A stretch of 64,000 nucleotides of DNA, taken from the NCBI GenBank assembly GCA_964522665.1, contig CAZFVY010000017.1, positions 18,539-82,538 on the forward strand, given 5' to 3'. Below, in pieces: positions 17,143 through 25,287 of this stretch (position 1 is the stretch's first letter; every line of letters starts with the position of its first letter). The notes below the pieces were generated by a model, which was given only the letters and a program-made list of their open reading frames with translations, was not told the origin of the DNA and searched no databases. Position numbers and translations under genes: made by a program. The stretch comes from CAZFVY01 sp964522665 (GTDB taxonomy: Bacteria; Verrucomicrobiota; Verrucomicrobiia; Limisphaerales; CAZFVY01).

Positions 17143-19170
17143 CTAGGGGGCGGCAGCCGCAGCGGCGGGCTTGGCGGCCAGGAGTTTTTCCAGTTCCGCG
17201 TTCGGCGGGTTGCCGGCGTTCAAGGCTCGCTGATAATGCCAGCGCGCCAATTCGAGAAATGGCGGCCGTTGCGTGGCGTAGATCACGGCCAGGTTGTGAT
17301 GGGCCATGCCGTAGTTCGGAGAAAGCTGCACCGCCTTGCGCAAGGCGGCCTCGGCGGCCGCGCGCTGGCCTTTTTCACTCAGCGTGATGCCGAGGAAGTT
17401 TTGGGTCTCGGCGTTCTTCGGATCGAGCTTGGCGGCTTGGCTAAGGGCGTCGAGCGCGTCGTCAAATTTCTTTTCCCGGAATTTCAAGATGCCCATCAGC
17501 GTGAGCGTCCCGGCGTCATCCGGCGCCGCCGCGAGGGCTTTCTTCAAATTGACCTCGGCGTCGGGCAGCCGGTTTTGCTCCATCTGCACCACCGCGAGAT
17601 TGCCCAGCGCCGCGATATTCTTCGCGTCCATGCCCACGACCTTTTGATAGTTGCGCTCCGCCTCGTCGTAACGACGGGCCGCGACCGCGGTTTGGGCTTG
17701 GGCGATCAACGGGCCGGCTCCGGCCGGCAGGGATTCGTGGGCTTTCGCGTCGTCAGCCACCACGGGCTTCGGCGCCGGCAATTCCGGCGCCTTGAGCAAG
17801 GCCAGCTCTTCCGGCGTGTAGGGAACTTTCTGGGCCTCGAGCACCTCCAAGCGGGTCCGCAGCGTGGCCAGTTGGGCACCCACTGCCGTCGTATCATCCC
17901 GTTTTCCGCGCGGCGCCTTGGCGTCCTTTTGCGCGGCGGCGAGCTTCTTCTCCAGGTCCTCGATCTGCTTTTCGAGCTTCTCGATTTTGCGCGCGTCCGC
18001 CGAGCTTTGCAGCGCCGGCTCGTTCCGCGCCGGCGCCGGAGTCGCGGCGCGGGCGGAGGCGGCCTGGGCGTCGAGCCGCGCTTGCAGGGCCTGGTTTTGT
18101 TTCACCAGATTGTTGCGCTCCTGGTAGGTCTCGCCGAGCGCCGACTCGAGCACGGAGATCTTATTTCCATCCTCGACGACCTGCGCGCGGAGCTTGGCCA
18201 GTTCACCGGGCGAGCCTTCCGGCGCCGCCGACGTGGGGGCCGCCTGGTTGGCGGCGAGGGCGTTCAGGCGCTTCTGCAAAGTATTCCGCTCAACGACCAG
18301 GGCGTCGGCGCGGGCCTTTTGGGCGTCCAATTCCTTCTGCAGCTCGCGGGCGCGGCGAACCTCGGGCGAAACCGCCGGCTCCTCCGAGCGCGCGGCCAGC
18401 CGGCGTTTCAAGGCGTCGTTCTCCTCGCGCAATTCCTTGACGGCGGTGGAGTCCGCGGTTGATTTCGGACGATTCTGCAGTTCCGTCTTCTCGCGGGTCA
18501 GCCGGGCGATGACTTCCGCCTGCTGGTTGAGTTGGCGGTTGGCCTCGGCGAGCGCCTTCTGCGTCTCGGCCAGCGAGGCGCGCCCGGCGGCGGCGGCGGC
18601 CTGCGCCTGCGCCTGTTTCATGCTAACGTTCAAAACTTCATTTTCCTTTTCGAGGGAACGGATGCGTTCGCGGGCCTTGGCCAGCTCCCGCGGGTCCACC
18701 GCCGCGGGTTGCGCCGAGAGCGCCTCGCGCAATTTCGCGTCGAGCAACGCCTTGTCGGCGGCGAGTTGGCGGATCGTTTCGTTGAGCTGGCGGACGGTCT
18801 CGTTGGCCTGGCGGAGTTCGCCTTCCAATGGATTCGGCGTGGCCGGCTTGGCGGCCTCGACCGCCTCGGGCAAGGGCGTCACGCCCTTCTGGAGTTCGCT
18901 CATCTTCGCCAACTTATCGGCGAGGTAACGCAGCCGGAACTTGACCACTCGCTCGTTCCAGGTCGGGCTGGCTTTCTGGAGCGCCAGGAGATCGGTCTGC
19001 GCCGCCACATACTTGTCGAGCGCCGAGCGCGATTGGCCGGCGTCGTTAAGGGCGTCCGCCTGTTGAATGAGGTTGTAAATCCGGACGTATTGATCGTCCG
19101 GGCCTTCCGCCCGGACCGCCAATGTCCACGCCAAAGCGACCGTCGCGATCAAACCGGCAATGCGTCTCAT
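17143..19170 (-). CDS. Secreted or periplasmic coiled-coil protein with C-terminal TPR repeats
   Basis: 675 residues from the ATG at 19170 (MRRIAGLIATVALAWTLAVRAEG, a Sec signal peptide); a start nine codons upstream would place extra polar residues before it. Residues about 20-90 are helical with an N-terminal TPR-like pair. From about 120 to 440 there is a long, Ala/Glu/Gln/Lys-rich heptad region broken by Pro-rich links (such as SAAPEGSPGE and ARAATPAPARNEP). From about 490 to 650 four TPR units are visible (for example YDEAERNYQKVVGMDAKNIAALGNLAVVQM and PDAEVNLKKALAAAPDDAGTLTLMGI). The last 30 residues are Ala-rich. TPR arrays mediate protein contacts; the partner is unknown. It runs with the following TPR-containing gene on the same strand with 53 bp between them. 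Confidence 0.88.
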   Translation of the reverse strand: MRRIAGLIATVALAWTLAVRAEGPDDQYVRIYNLIQQADALNDAGQSRSALDKYVAAQTDLLALQKASPTWNERVVKFRLRYLADKLAKMSELQKGVTPLPEAVEAAKPATPNPLEGELRQANETVRQLNETIRQLAADKALLDAKLREALSAQPAAVDPRELAKARERIRSLEKENEVLNVSMKQAQAQAAAAAGRASLAETQKALAEANRQLNQQAEVIARLTREKTELQNRPKSTADSTAVKELREENDALKRRLAARSEEPAVSPEVRRARELQKELDAQKARADALVVERNTLQKRLNALAANQAAPTSAAPEGSPGELAKLRAQVVEDGNKISVLESALGETYQERNNLVKQNQALQARLDAQAASARAATPAPARNEPALQSSADARKIEKLEKQIEDLEKKLAAAQKDAKAPRGKRDDTTAVGAQLATLRTRLEVLEAQKVPYTPEELALLKAPELPAPKPVVADDAKAHESLPAGAGPLIAQAQTAVAARRYDEAERNYQKVVGMDAKNIAALGNLAVVQMEQNRLPDAEVNLKKALAAAPDDAGTLTLMGILKFREKKFDDALDALSQAAKLDPKNAETQNFLGITLSEKGQRAAAEAALRKAVQLSPNYGMAHHNLAVIYATQRPPFLELARWHYQRALNAGNPPNAELEKLLAAKPAAAAAAP

Positions 19171-19223
19171 GCCACGATAGTAAAGGATGCCTCCCACGCG
19201 CGCAACGGGCTAATGCGCCAACG

Positions 19224-21017
19224 TCACTTCGCGCCCGGCGGGCCGCCATTTTTCAAACGTTGAATCTCCGCCAGGCCTTTGAGCGATACGTCGTTGCCCG
19301 GGTTCAGCGCCAGCGATTTGCGGAAATGCAGTTCGGCGCGGGCGAGCTTTCCCAACTCCAGATAAACGTAGCCGAGATTGCCATGCGCTTTGAAATGGTT
19401 CGGGTCCAGCGCGACCGCGCGCTCGAATTCCTGGCGGGCCGGCTCCAGGTGGTTCAGCACGCGGTGAACGAGGCCGAGGAAATAATGGGCGTCCGCCAGA
19501 TTCGGGTCGAGCGTCGTCGCGGTCGCCAGGTGGCCCAGGGCGTCCTGATAGCGCTCGCTCATCAAAAGGGTCTTGCCCAGCATCAATTGCGACGGCGCAT
19601 TCTGCGGGTCTTCCTTCACTTTCGCCTCGTATTCCGCGAGCAATTTCTCCAACTCGCGCGCGTGGTACGCCTGCGCGATCCGGTCGAAGTCCGCGTTGTC
19701 GCGCGGCAGCAGTTGCAGCCAGACCTCGCCCATCTCGTCGTCGGTCTGCGTTCCGAAGCGGACGCGGCGCGGCGGGTGATGGGGATTGCGGACGTTGCCG
19801 GCGGAATTGTCGTAGGTGAACCGCATCGCGATCCGCGTACCGGCGGGCAGCGCGACCGGCTGGGCGAAGCGGTAATCGCCCTGCCAATTGAAATCCCAAT
19901 CATTGATCCGCAGCAGCCAGCGAGTCGAGCCGTCGGGCAACTCGGCGAACGTCTCCATCACCTTGCACAAGTAATGCGCGTGGGGGAAAATCGCCAGCGC
20001 CTCAACGTCCGCCGGCAGCGTGAAATGGTCTTCGATCACGCCGTTGGTCACGCCTGGCGGCAGGTCGATCATCGGGTTGTCCAACACCAGCCGGAAGGCC
20101 TTGCGGGTCGGCGGGTTCGGGGTGAAAAAGAGGCCGATGCGCGACTGGACCTTTTCCGGCTTGCCGGTTGGGTGCAGGTGCAACTGCAACACCAGGTCCG
20201 CGCCGGGCCGCAATACCCAGGCCATCTCGGGCGGGCTGCGATACGGCAGCTTGCCCGGCTGCCAGTTCAGGAAGTGGCCGTCGGGCGCGACCATCGTGTC
20301 GGGCACGTTCATGCCGTCGAAGCCCGGCTCCGGGTCTTTCTCATCCTGCTCGCGCGAGCGGGTGGTCGGGTCGATCCCCATTCCCGCGTGATGGACGACG
20401 CGGGGATTATCGGGTTGAAATTCCACCGCGACGACGTAGCGCGTTTCGGTCCCCGGGAGCCGGATCGCGAAGCTCCGGTAAATGTCCCGCCCCTCGGCCG
20501 GCACGTTGTAGGCCTCCGGCATCGAGACGACCAAGTCCGGCTGGCCTAGTTGCCACCCTTCCGGCCATTGCGGCGGCGCCGGCAAATCCGCGGGGTTGCC
20601 TTCCGGTGCGCCCGCCGCCAGCCAGTCCTGCAACGCTTGAATCTCGCGGTCGGTGAGCCGGCGCGGATCGAGGTAATCCACCACGCCCGGCGCCGGGAGC
20701 CAGGGCGGCATGTAACGCCGCTTTGTGGCGGCGACGATATCCTTGGCGTGCTTTTTTGCCTCGGCGTACGTCAGGAGCGGAAACGGCGCCGCCGTCGCCA
20801 GCCTTCCCGAGCGATGACAAACGGCGCAATGCTGAAACAAAATGGGCGCGATCTCCCGGTCGAATGTCGGCCCGCCGCCGCCCGCCGGGGCCGCGCTGAC
20901 GGCCGCCGTGTCCCCGATCGCGTCCGCCGTCGCCGCTTCGGCGCCCAACGGTCCCGGCGCGAGCAACGCGAGCGCCACGATGACCGACAACCGGATATTT
21001 TTGCCGCGGGAACGCAC
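19224..21017 (-). CDS. Exported fusion: c-type haem domain, copper type II ascorbate-dependent monooxygenase-like domain, TPR
   Basis: 597 residues from a GTG at 21017; residues 9-27 form a signal peptide. A single haem-binding motif CAVCH lies at residues 64-68, followed by a PSCyt1/cytochrome c-like helix set (LTDREIQALQDWLAAGAPEGNP). The middle (about 170-420) resembles peptidylglycine or dopamine hydroxylase-type copper domains, with candidate ligands in VVHHAG, LQLHLHPTG and FPHAHYLCK, matching the HH, HxH and HxH groups of that fold. From about 450 to 590 there are at least four TPR units. Such fusions occur in Acidobacteria, Planctomycetes and Verrucomicrobia; the substrate is unknown. 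The 53-bp gap to the next TPR gene suggests one transcript. Confidence 0.85.
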   Translation of the reverse strand: MRSRGKNIRLSVIVALALLAPGPLGAEAATADAIGDTAAVSAAPAGGGGPTFDREIAPILFQHCAVCHRSGRLATAAPFPLLTYAEAKKHAKDIVAATKRRYMPPWLPAPGVVDYLDPRRLTDREIQALQDWLAAGAPEGNPADLPAPPQWPEGWQLGQPDLVVSMPEAYNVPAEGRDIYRSFAIRLPGTETRYVVAVEFQPDNPRVVHHAGMGIDPTTRSREQDEKDPEPGFDGMNVPDTMVAPDGHFLNWQPGKLPYRSPPEMAWVLRPGADLVLQLHLHPTGKPEKVQSRIGLFFTPNPPTRKAFRLVLDNPMIDLPPGVTNGVIEDHFTLPADVEALAIFPHAHYLCKVMETFAELPDGSTRWLLRINDWDFNWQGDYRFAQPVALPAGTRIAMRFTYDNSAGNVRNPHHPPRRVRFGTQTDDEMGEVWLQLLPRDNADFDRIAQAYHARELEKLLAEYEAKVKEDPQNAPSQLMLGKTLLMSERYQDALGHLATATTLDPNLADAHYFLGLVHRVLNHLEPARQEFERAVALDPNHFKAHGNLGYVYLELGKLARAELHFRKSLALNPGNDVSLKGLAEIQRLKNGGPPGAK

Positions 21018-21461
21018 AAATGAAAGCTGGCGCCCGAAAGTCCGCCGTTCAATCTTAAAACGCCCTCGCGGATTCGCGCGGGTGTGAGACAGCGTTCGTC
21101 CGCGGGACTCCGAGACTCGAAGCTCACGTTGTCGGCGACTCGCTCGGTCCCCGGAGGGACGGCCGAACTTCGTTCCGCTTCCAACGGGTGGAGCATTCAG
21201 CCGTCCCGGGACTTAAGCCTGTCGGGCTTCTTCCCGGCGCTGAAACGCCGGTCTATTCTCAGTCAGTCGCTTCGAGACGGAGGCTACCGGCTGTCCGGGC
21301 CGTCGCGCCCACCCGACAAAGGCAGAACGGTCATTGGCAACGGCCACACTCGTGAAAGTTGGATCGCTTCGTGAATTTGCCCCGCGGACCGCCGGTTTTT
21401 CGCTTTTTTTGCTCGTCAACGCGCGCGGGGCGGGGCAAAAACTTACGCTTCGTTTAACGCT
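21018..21461. other. Intergenic region between divergent genes, repeat-like
   Basis: About 440 bp separating the minus-strand fusion gene from guaA. No open frame here looks coding. The middle part (about 21120-21300) has the character of short, palindromic intergenic repeats: GAGGGACGGCCGAAC, CGGCGCTGAAACGCCGG (a 7-bp hairpin with loop AAA at about 21235-21252), and GAGACGGAGGCTACC. The segment before guaA (21385-21440) is T-rich then very GC-rich (CTTTTTTTGCTCGTC then GCGCGCGGGGCGGGGC). Promoters for both divergent genes must lie here, but I see no strong consensus. Confidence 0.5.
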
Positions 21462-23003
21462 ATGAACGAGCAAATCGCCATTCTTGACTTCGGTTCGCAA
21501 TACACGCAGGTCATCGCGCGCCGCGTCCGCGAGTGCAACGTCTATTCGACCATCCTCCGCTACGACACGCCCGCTCGCGAGATCGCCGCGCTTCAGCCCA
21601 AGGGGTTGATCCTGTCCGGCGGCCCGTCCAGCGTTTACGCCTCGAACGCCCCGCTGCCGGACCAACGCATCTTTCGGCTCGGGATACCGATGCTCGGGAT
21701 TTGCTACGGCGTGCAGCTTTTCGCGCAATATCTGGGTGGCAAAGTCGAACCAAGCGTCAAACGCGAATACGGCAAAGGCACCCTCACGATCAAAGACAGC
21801 GGCTGCCCGCTCTTCAAAGGCCTGCCGAAGTCGTTACAAGTCTGGAACTCCCACGGCGACAAACTCACCCGCGTGCCCGACGGCTTCAAATCGATCGCCG
21901 TCACCGAGAACTCCGACTACGCCGCCCTCGAGAACCGCGCCCGCCACCTTTACGGCCTGCAATTTCATCCTGAAGTCGCGCACACCCCGCGCGGCCCCGA
22001 GATCATCAGTAATTTCGTCCACCAGATTTGCGGTTGCGGCAAGGAATGGACGATGCGCCATTACCTCGACCAGGCCATCGAGGAAATCCGCCGGCAAGTC
22101 GGCGGTGAAAAGGTGATCCTCGGCCTGAGCGGCGGCGTCGATTCCAGCGTCGCGGCCGCGCTGATCCACCGGGCGATTGGCGACCAATTGACCTGCATCT
22201 TCGTCAATAACGGCGTCCTTCGCTCCCGCGAAGCCGACGTCGTGCAGAAAGTCTTCGGCCGCAACTTCAAGATCAAGCTGCAATACGAGGACGCCTCCAA
22301 GAAATTCCTTGAGCGCCTTAAAGGGGTCACCAACCCCGAGACCAAGCGCAAGATCATCGGGCGCACCTTCATCGAGGTCTTTCAGGCGGCCACCAAACGG
22401 GCCGGCAAAGCCCGGTTCCTGGCTCAGGGCACGCTTTACCCCGATGTCATCGAATCGGTCCCCATCGGCGGCAACCCGGCCGCGATGATCAAGAGCCATC
22501 ACAACGTCGGCGGCCTGCCCAAGAACATGAAGTTTCAATTGGTCGAGCCGCTGAAATGCCTCTTCAAGGACGAAGTCCGCAAGCTCGGCCTCGAACTCGG
22601 CCTGCCGAAGGACATCGTCTATCGCCAGCCGTTCCCCGGCCCCGGCCTGGCCGTGCGCATCCTCGGCGAAGTGACCCCGGCCCGCTGCGCCATCCTGCGC
22701 AACGCCGACGCCATCGTGGTCGAAGAGATGAAAGCCACCGGCTGGTATTACAAAGTCTGGCAAAGCTTCGCCGTCCTGCTCCCGGTCCGCAGCGTCGGCG
22801 TCATGGGCGACGAGCGAACCTACGAATACACCATCGCCCTGCGCGTCGTCGAATCCCAGGACGGCATGACCGCCGACTGGGTCCGCCTCCCCTACGACCT
22901 CCTGGAAAAACTCTCCTCCCGCATCATCAACGAAGTCAAAGGCGTCAACCGCGTCTGCCTCGACATCTCCAGCAAACCTCCGGCGACGATTGAGTGGGAG
23001 TAG
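21462..23003 (+). CDS. guaA: GMP synthase (glutamine-hydrolysing)
   Basis: 513 residues, full length for GuaA. It converts XMP + glutamine + ATP to GMP + glutamate + AMP + PPi, the last step of guanine nucleotide synthesis. The N-terminal class-I glutaminase has the nucleophile in MLGICYGVQ and the His-Glu pair in QFHPEVAHT. The ATP pyrophosphatase has the P-loop GLSGGVDSSVAAAL. The C-terminal dimerisation domain ends with the family hallmark KPPATIEWE. The 3' end of guaA is a known integration site for genomic islands in other bacteria, which makes the guaA-like fragment at 24283-24415 notable. No XMP/IMP pathway neighbours are present. Confidence 0.98.
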   Translation: MNEQIAILDFGSQYTQVIARRVRECNVYSTILRYDTPAREIAALQPKGLILSGGPSSVYASNAPLPDQRIFRLGIPMLGICYGVQLFAQYLGGKVEPSVKREYGKGTLTIKDSGCPLFKGLPKSLQVWNSHGDKLTRVPDGFKSIAVTENSDYAALENRARHLYGLQFHPEVAHTPRGPEIISNFVHQICGCGKEWTMRHYLDQAIEEIRRQVGGEKVILGLSGGVDSSVAAALIHRAIGDQLTCIFVNNGVLRSREADVVQKVFGRNFKIKLQYEDASKKFLERLKGVTNPETKRKIIGRTFIEVFQAATKRAGKARFLAQGTLYPDVIESVPIGGNPAAMIKSHHNVGGLPKNMKFQLVEPLKCLFKDEVRKLGLELGLPKDIVYRQPFPGPGLAVRILGEVTPARCAILRNADAIVVEEMKATGWYYKVWQSFAVLLPVRSVGVMGDERTYEYTIALRVVESQDGMTADWVRLPYDLLEKLSSRIINEVKGVNRVCLDISSKPPATIEWE

Positions 23004-23008
23004 GCCCG

Positions 23009-23236
23009 ATGACGATCAATGAACACGATGGCGTCGTCTTAACCGCCAACCTTCCCGGCGAAAACGTGCGGGCCGGTGACGTAGGGACGGTTGTGCATAT
23101 CCACCGCGCGGGGGCCGCGTGCGAAGTCGAGTTTTTCACTTTGACGGGCCAGACAGTCGCGGTCGCAACGGTCCTGGCGTCACAGTTGCGCCCGGTCGGC
23201 CGCCGCGACGAAAAGCGCGTCCGCGAACTGCCGTAG
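23009..23236 (+). CDS. DUF4926 family protein
   Basis: 75 residues from the ATG at 23009, preceded by GGGAG at 22996-23000, a good ribosome-binding site that overlaps the end of guaA. The small beta-rich domain (INEHDGVVLTANLPGENVRAGDVGTVVHIH...ACEVEFFTLTGQTVAVATVLASQLRPV) matches DUF4926, whose members often sit beside toxin-antitoxin or other small accessory genes. The stop of guaA lies only five bases before this ATG, so it may be translated from the guaA transcript. Function unknown. Confidence 0.82.
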   Translation: MTINEHDGVVLTANLPGENVRAGDVGTVVHIHRAGAACEVEFFTLTGQTVAVATVLASQLRPVGRRDEKRVRELP

Positions 23237-23278
23237 CGCTTCCTGAAGACCATGGGGCGGTTCACGGCCCGAGAGTCT

Positions 23279-23671
23279 TCATTCGATCATGAAGAATTTC
23301 TCCCGTACAATTTCTTGCTGCACTGGCGAAAGGCTCTCCATGAAACTCTCAACGATCGCTTTCGATTCGTTGAAGAAAGCCTCCCGATGCTCTGCGCCCG
23401 AAGCCGCTAAGATAGACTTTTGACTGGCCTCGACCTGTTTCGCACCACGACACATCCATTGTTGCCATCTCAATGTAACAAGCGCGTCAAATCCCTTTGG
23501 GGCGATTCTTGGGAAAAGAAAATTAATTCGAAGCACCTCACGGATCATATCCAATCGATTTTCAGCTGGCTTATCCGGATATGGGTTTGCGAGTGACAAG
23601 TGCTCCATCGCAAGCGGGATGTATTCCTCGCAGAGAGTCCAAATTCGCTCTGCAGGTTCAGACATTAACAT
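23279..23671 (-). CDS. Hypothetical cytoplasmic protein
   Basis: 130 residues (a second ATG two codons in, at 23665, is equally likely). I do not recognise the family. The sequence is a normal mixed-composition, mostly helical soluble protein (ERIWTLCEEYIPLAMEHLSLANPYPDKPAENRLDMIREVL...RWQQWMCRGAKQ), without signal peptide or membrane segment. Its DNA is visibly less GC-rich than the neighbours (runs such as AAATTAATTCGAAG), which suggests recent acquisition. It lies in the patchwork between guaA and the intact PIN toxin gene. Confidence 0.6.
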   Translation of the reverse strand: MLMSEPAERIWTLCEEYIPLAMEHLSLANPYPDKPAENRLDMIREVLRINFLFPRIAPKGFDALVTLRWQQWMCRGAKQVEASQKSILAASGAEHREAFFNESKAIVESFMESLSPVQQEIVREKFFMIE

Positions 23672-23826
23672 TATTAGAGTGTCGGCGAAATCGTCTAGAA
23701 AAACAATCGAAGTTTCGGGATCATCAGCGCGCTTCTCTAATTTTGGCGGCCTCCTAAGTTCCGCCCTCTGCCCATTCCGAGGCGGTGAAAGGCGGTAAAC
23801 GGCAGAGGCTCCGGGTTCGCCGCGCG

Positions 23827-23904
23827 CTACGCGTCAGCTCGGCTCGAATTTGCGTCGGTCGCGTAGAGCGAAAACAAGAAACTGGTGTCGGTGTAAACAT
23901 TCAC
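23827..23904 (-). pseudogene. Remnant of a PIN-domain toxin (first ~25 codons only)
   Basis: From a GTG at 23904 the minus strand reads MNVYTDTSFLFSLYATDANS and stops at a TAG (23827-23829) after 25 codons. This is the start of a VapC/PIN ribonuclease: the YxDTSF block carries the first acidic metal-binding residue of the family and SLYxxDxNS is the usual next helix. PIN toxins are normally about 130 residues, so over 100 are missing. The GTG overlaps the ancestral stop of the antitoxin upstream (GTGA), the standard toxin-antitoxin arrangement. Confidence 0.75.
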
Positions 23905-24149
23905 CTCGGCTCTTCAGCGCGGGCAGCCAGAGCCATGTTCGGCAGAACCTTGCTCCCGAATATCCGTCACCGTCGGCTGGAATAATCTGGCAGAGACGGA
24001 ACCCGCTCATCGTTCCCGCCAGAGCCTTTGGCTTCAGCCATAACGCCAGCGCCCGTCTGCAATTCTTCGAGCAGCCACCGGGCGACTTCCCTGCGTTCCT
24101 CCGGCGGCACTTGCCGCAGCGCTTGCTCGATTTCCCGAACACCATTCAT
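23901..24149 (-). pseudogene. PIN-partner antitoxin with premature stop
   Basis: The ATG at 24149 opens a frame MNGVREIEQALRQVPPEER that continues for 60 residues and ends at a TGA (23967-23969) after LPDYSSRR. Reading past this TGA, the same frame continues RIFGSKVLPNMALAARAEE and ends at 23901-23903, exactly overlapping the GTG of the PIN-toxin remnant. The continuation looks like a genuine antitoxin C-terminus, so the TGA is most simply a CGA-to-TGA nonsense change. Both members of this toxin-antitoxin pair are therefore inactivated. The shortened 60-residue product could still be made. Confidence 0.7.
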
Positions 24150-24282
24150 ACCCACCCAAGATGCCAGAGCCTCCCCGCTTTTGCGAGAAAGTTGTTGGCA
24201 ATCCGCCAAAATGACCCAGCCTTACGGGCGTGCGAAATCGACGCGCGAAACCGGCGAATATCGAACCCGAATGTCATCCAGT

Positions 24283-24415
24283 CTGCGATAGCGCCGCAGC
24301 TTTCTCGTCCTCGCACAGCATCGGCAAGACGGGCGACGACGCAAGCCACGAATACACGATTGCCCCCGGCGCCGTCGAATCCCTGGACGGCATGACCACC
24401 AGCTCGACGCGCTCC
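24283..24415 (+). pseudogene. Diverged fragment of a GMP synthase gene (C-terminal part)
   Basis: The plus strand around 24331-24405 reads GDDASHEYTIAPGAVESLDG followed by MT in one frame. This lines up with GuaA residues from the intact gene at about 22806-22880 (GDERTYEYTIALRVVESQDG followed by MT). The DNA also aligns upstream of that block with small gaps (TTTCTCGTCCTCGCA against the segment encoding SFAVLLPVR). The similarity stops near 24415, before the GuaA C-terminal KPPATIEWE region. It is non-coding now, with frameshifts. It lies about 1.3 kb beyond the real guaA stop. Confidence 0.7.
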
Positions 24416-24437
24416 TTCTCTGAACCGCCTTAGCGAC

Positions 24438-24473
24438 TTGCCGCTGACGAGTCGCCTGCGGTATAATATGGTA
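24438..24473 (+). promoter_or_regulatory. Sigma-70-type promoter of the intact PIN toxin-antitoxin operon
   Basis: TTGCCG at 24438-24443, an 18-bp spacer, and a perfect TATAAT at 24462-24467. The predicted transcription start falls at or next to the ATG at 24474, so the antitoxin message is probably leaderless; no Shine-Dalgarno sequence could fit. An ATG at 24468 directly after the -10 box is an unlikely start for the same reason. Confidence 0.7.
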
Positions 24474-24677
24474 ATGAGCAGTATCGCTGAAATCGAAGCC
24501 GCCATCGAAAAACTGCCTGCACCGCAAGTGGATGAATTGGCGGTTTGGTTGGAAACGTTCCGCTTGCGCCGCCCGGCGGCGCCTTTGATCGAGAGCTGGT
24601 TGGAACAGGCGCGCGGCGCCGCGACCCAGGGCGTAACCACCGCGGGAGTGATGGCTCTCACCCGAGGCGAGGAATGA
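24474..24677 (+). CDS. Antitoxin of a PIN-domain toxin-antitoxin pair
   Basis: 67 residues: MSSIAEIEAAIEKLPAPQVD, then ELAVWLETFRLRRP and a flexible tail ending VMALTRGEE. The N-terminal helix pair is the same type as that of the broken antitoxin at 23901-24149 (EIEQALRQVPPEERREVARWL). I assign the antitoxin role from this similarity, the small size and the four-base overlap (ATGA) with the PIN gene. It should bind and block the PIN nuclease and repress the shared promoter. Confidence 0.75.
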   Translation: MSSIAEIEAAIEKLPAPQVDELAVWLETFRLRRPAAPLIESWLEQARGAATQGVTTAGVMALTRGEE

Positions 24678-25075
24678 TCCTTTTTGACACGAATGTCCTA
24701 TTGGACATCGCCACAGCAGACACGCGTTGGCGGTTGTGGTCGGAAATGCAGTATCGCAGCGCCATCATTCAGGGACCAATTCTCATCAACCCAATCGTCT
24801 ATGCCGAACTGGCTCCGGCCTTTGACTCTGCTTCCGACCTCGACCGATGGCTTAATCCAGCGGTGTTTGTTAGGCTCCCGCTACCGTACGCCGCCGGGTG
24901 GCTGGCTGCGCAGGCTTTCTTAAAATACCGGCGCGCTGGTGGCGCCAAAACCTCCCCCATGCCGGATTTCTATATTGGAGCACACGCGGAAGCCGAGAAT
25001 CGGATTCTCGTCACACGCGACGCAGCCCGCTATCGCAGTTATTTCCCGAAGGTTGTAATTATTGCCCCACCTTAA
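24674..25075 (+). CDS. PIN-domain ribonuclease toxin (VapC-like)
   Basis: 133 residues starting at the ATG at 24674, which overlaps the antitoxin stop; GAGGCGAGGA just upstream supplies a ribosome-binding site. PIN features are MILFDTNVLLDIATAD (first Asp), ILINPIVYAELAPAFDS (the conserved Glu after the N-P-I-V-Y-x-E turn), and PMPDFYIGAHAEAENRILVTRDAARYRSYFP (the later acidic residues DFYIGAHA and TRD). These four acidic residues form the Mg2+ site of the ribonuclease. Length is normal for the family, so the toxin looks intact. Confidence 0.88.
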   Translation: MILFDTNVLLDIATADTRWRLWSEMQYRSAIIQGPILINPIVYAELAPAFDSASDLDRWLNPAVFVRLPLPYAAGWLAAQAFLKYRRAGGAKTSPMPDFYIGAHAEAENRILVTRDAARYRSYFPKVVIIAPP

Positions 25076-25250
25076 TTTCACTCAGCATCCGGCCTGGAAG
25101 ATCGTGAAGGTTTGTGCGGGGGACAGACAAGGTGGTGTAGGAAAGTCTCTATTTTCCTGAAGTCCAAAATGTTGCAGCTTTACGATGCAGCGCCTGCGCG
25201 CCGCTCTGAATTCCCGATTTCGTCGAAAAAAGGCGCTTTTTTCAAATTCT

Positions 25251-25281
25251 TTGAAAGATTGGCGAAAATGGTCCGTATAAG
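25251..25281 (+). promoter_or_regulatory. Candidate promoter ahead of a small structured transcript
   Basis: TTGAAA at 25251-25256, a 19-bp spacer (longer than ideal), and TATAAG at 25276-25281. Just upstream (25225-25243) is an A/T hairpin, AAAAAAG-GCG-CTTTTTT, which may end transcription from the toxin operon. The predicted transcript start is near 25288. Confidence 0.45.
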
Positions 25282-25287
25282 ACTATG

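Noticed and set aside
17116..18462. 448-codon plus-strand frame opposite the coiled-coil/TPR gene
   Set aside because: It mirrors the low-complexity Ala/Glu/Gln coding sequence and has no independent features.
23850..24395. 181-codon plus-strand frame over the decayed toxin-antitoxin region
   Set aside because: It runs across the broken antitoxin and the guaA-like fragment; composition is atypical and no start signal is seen.
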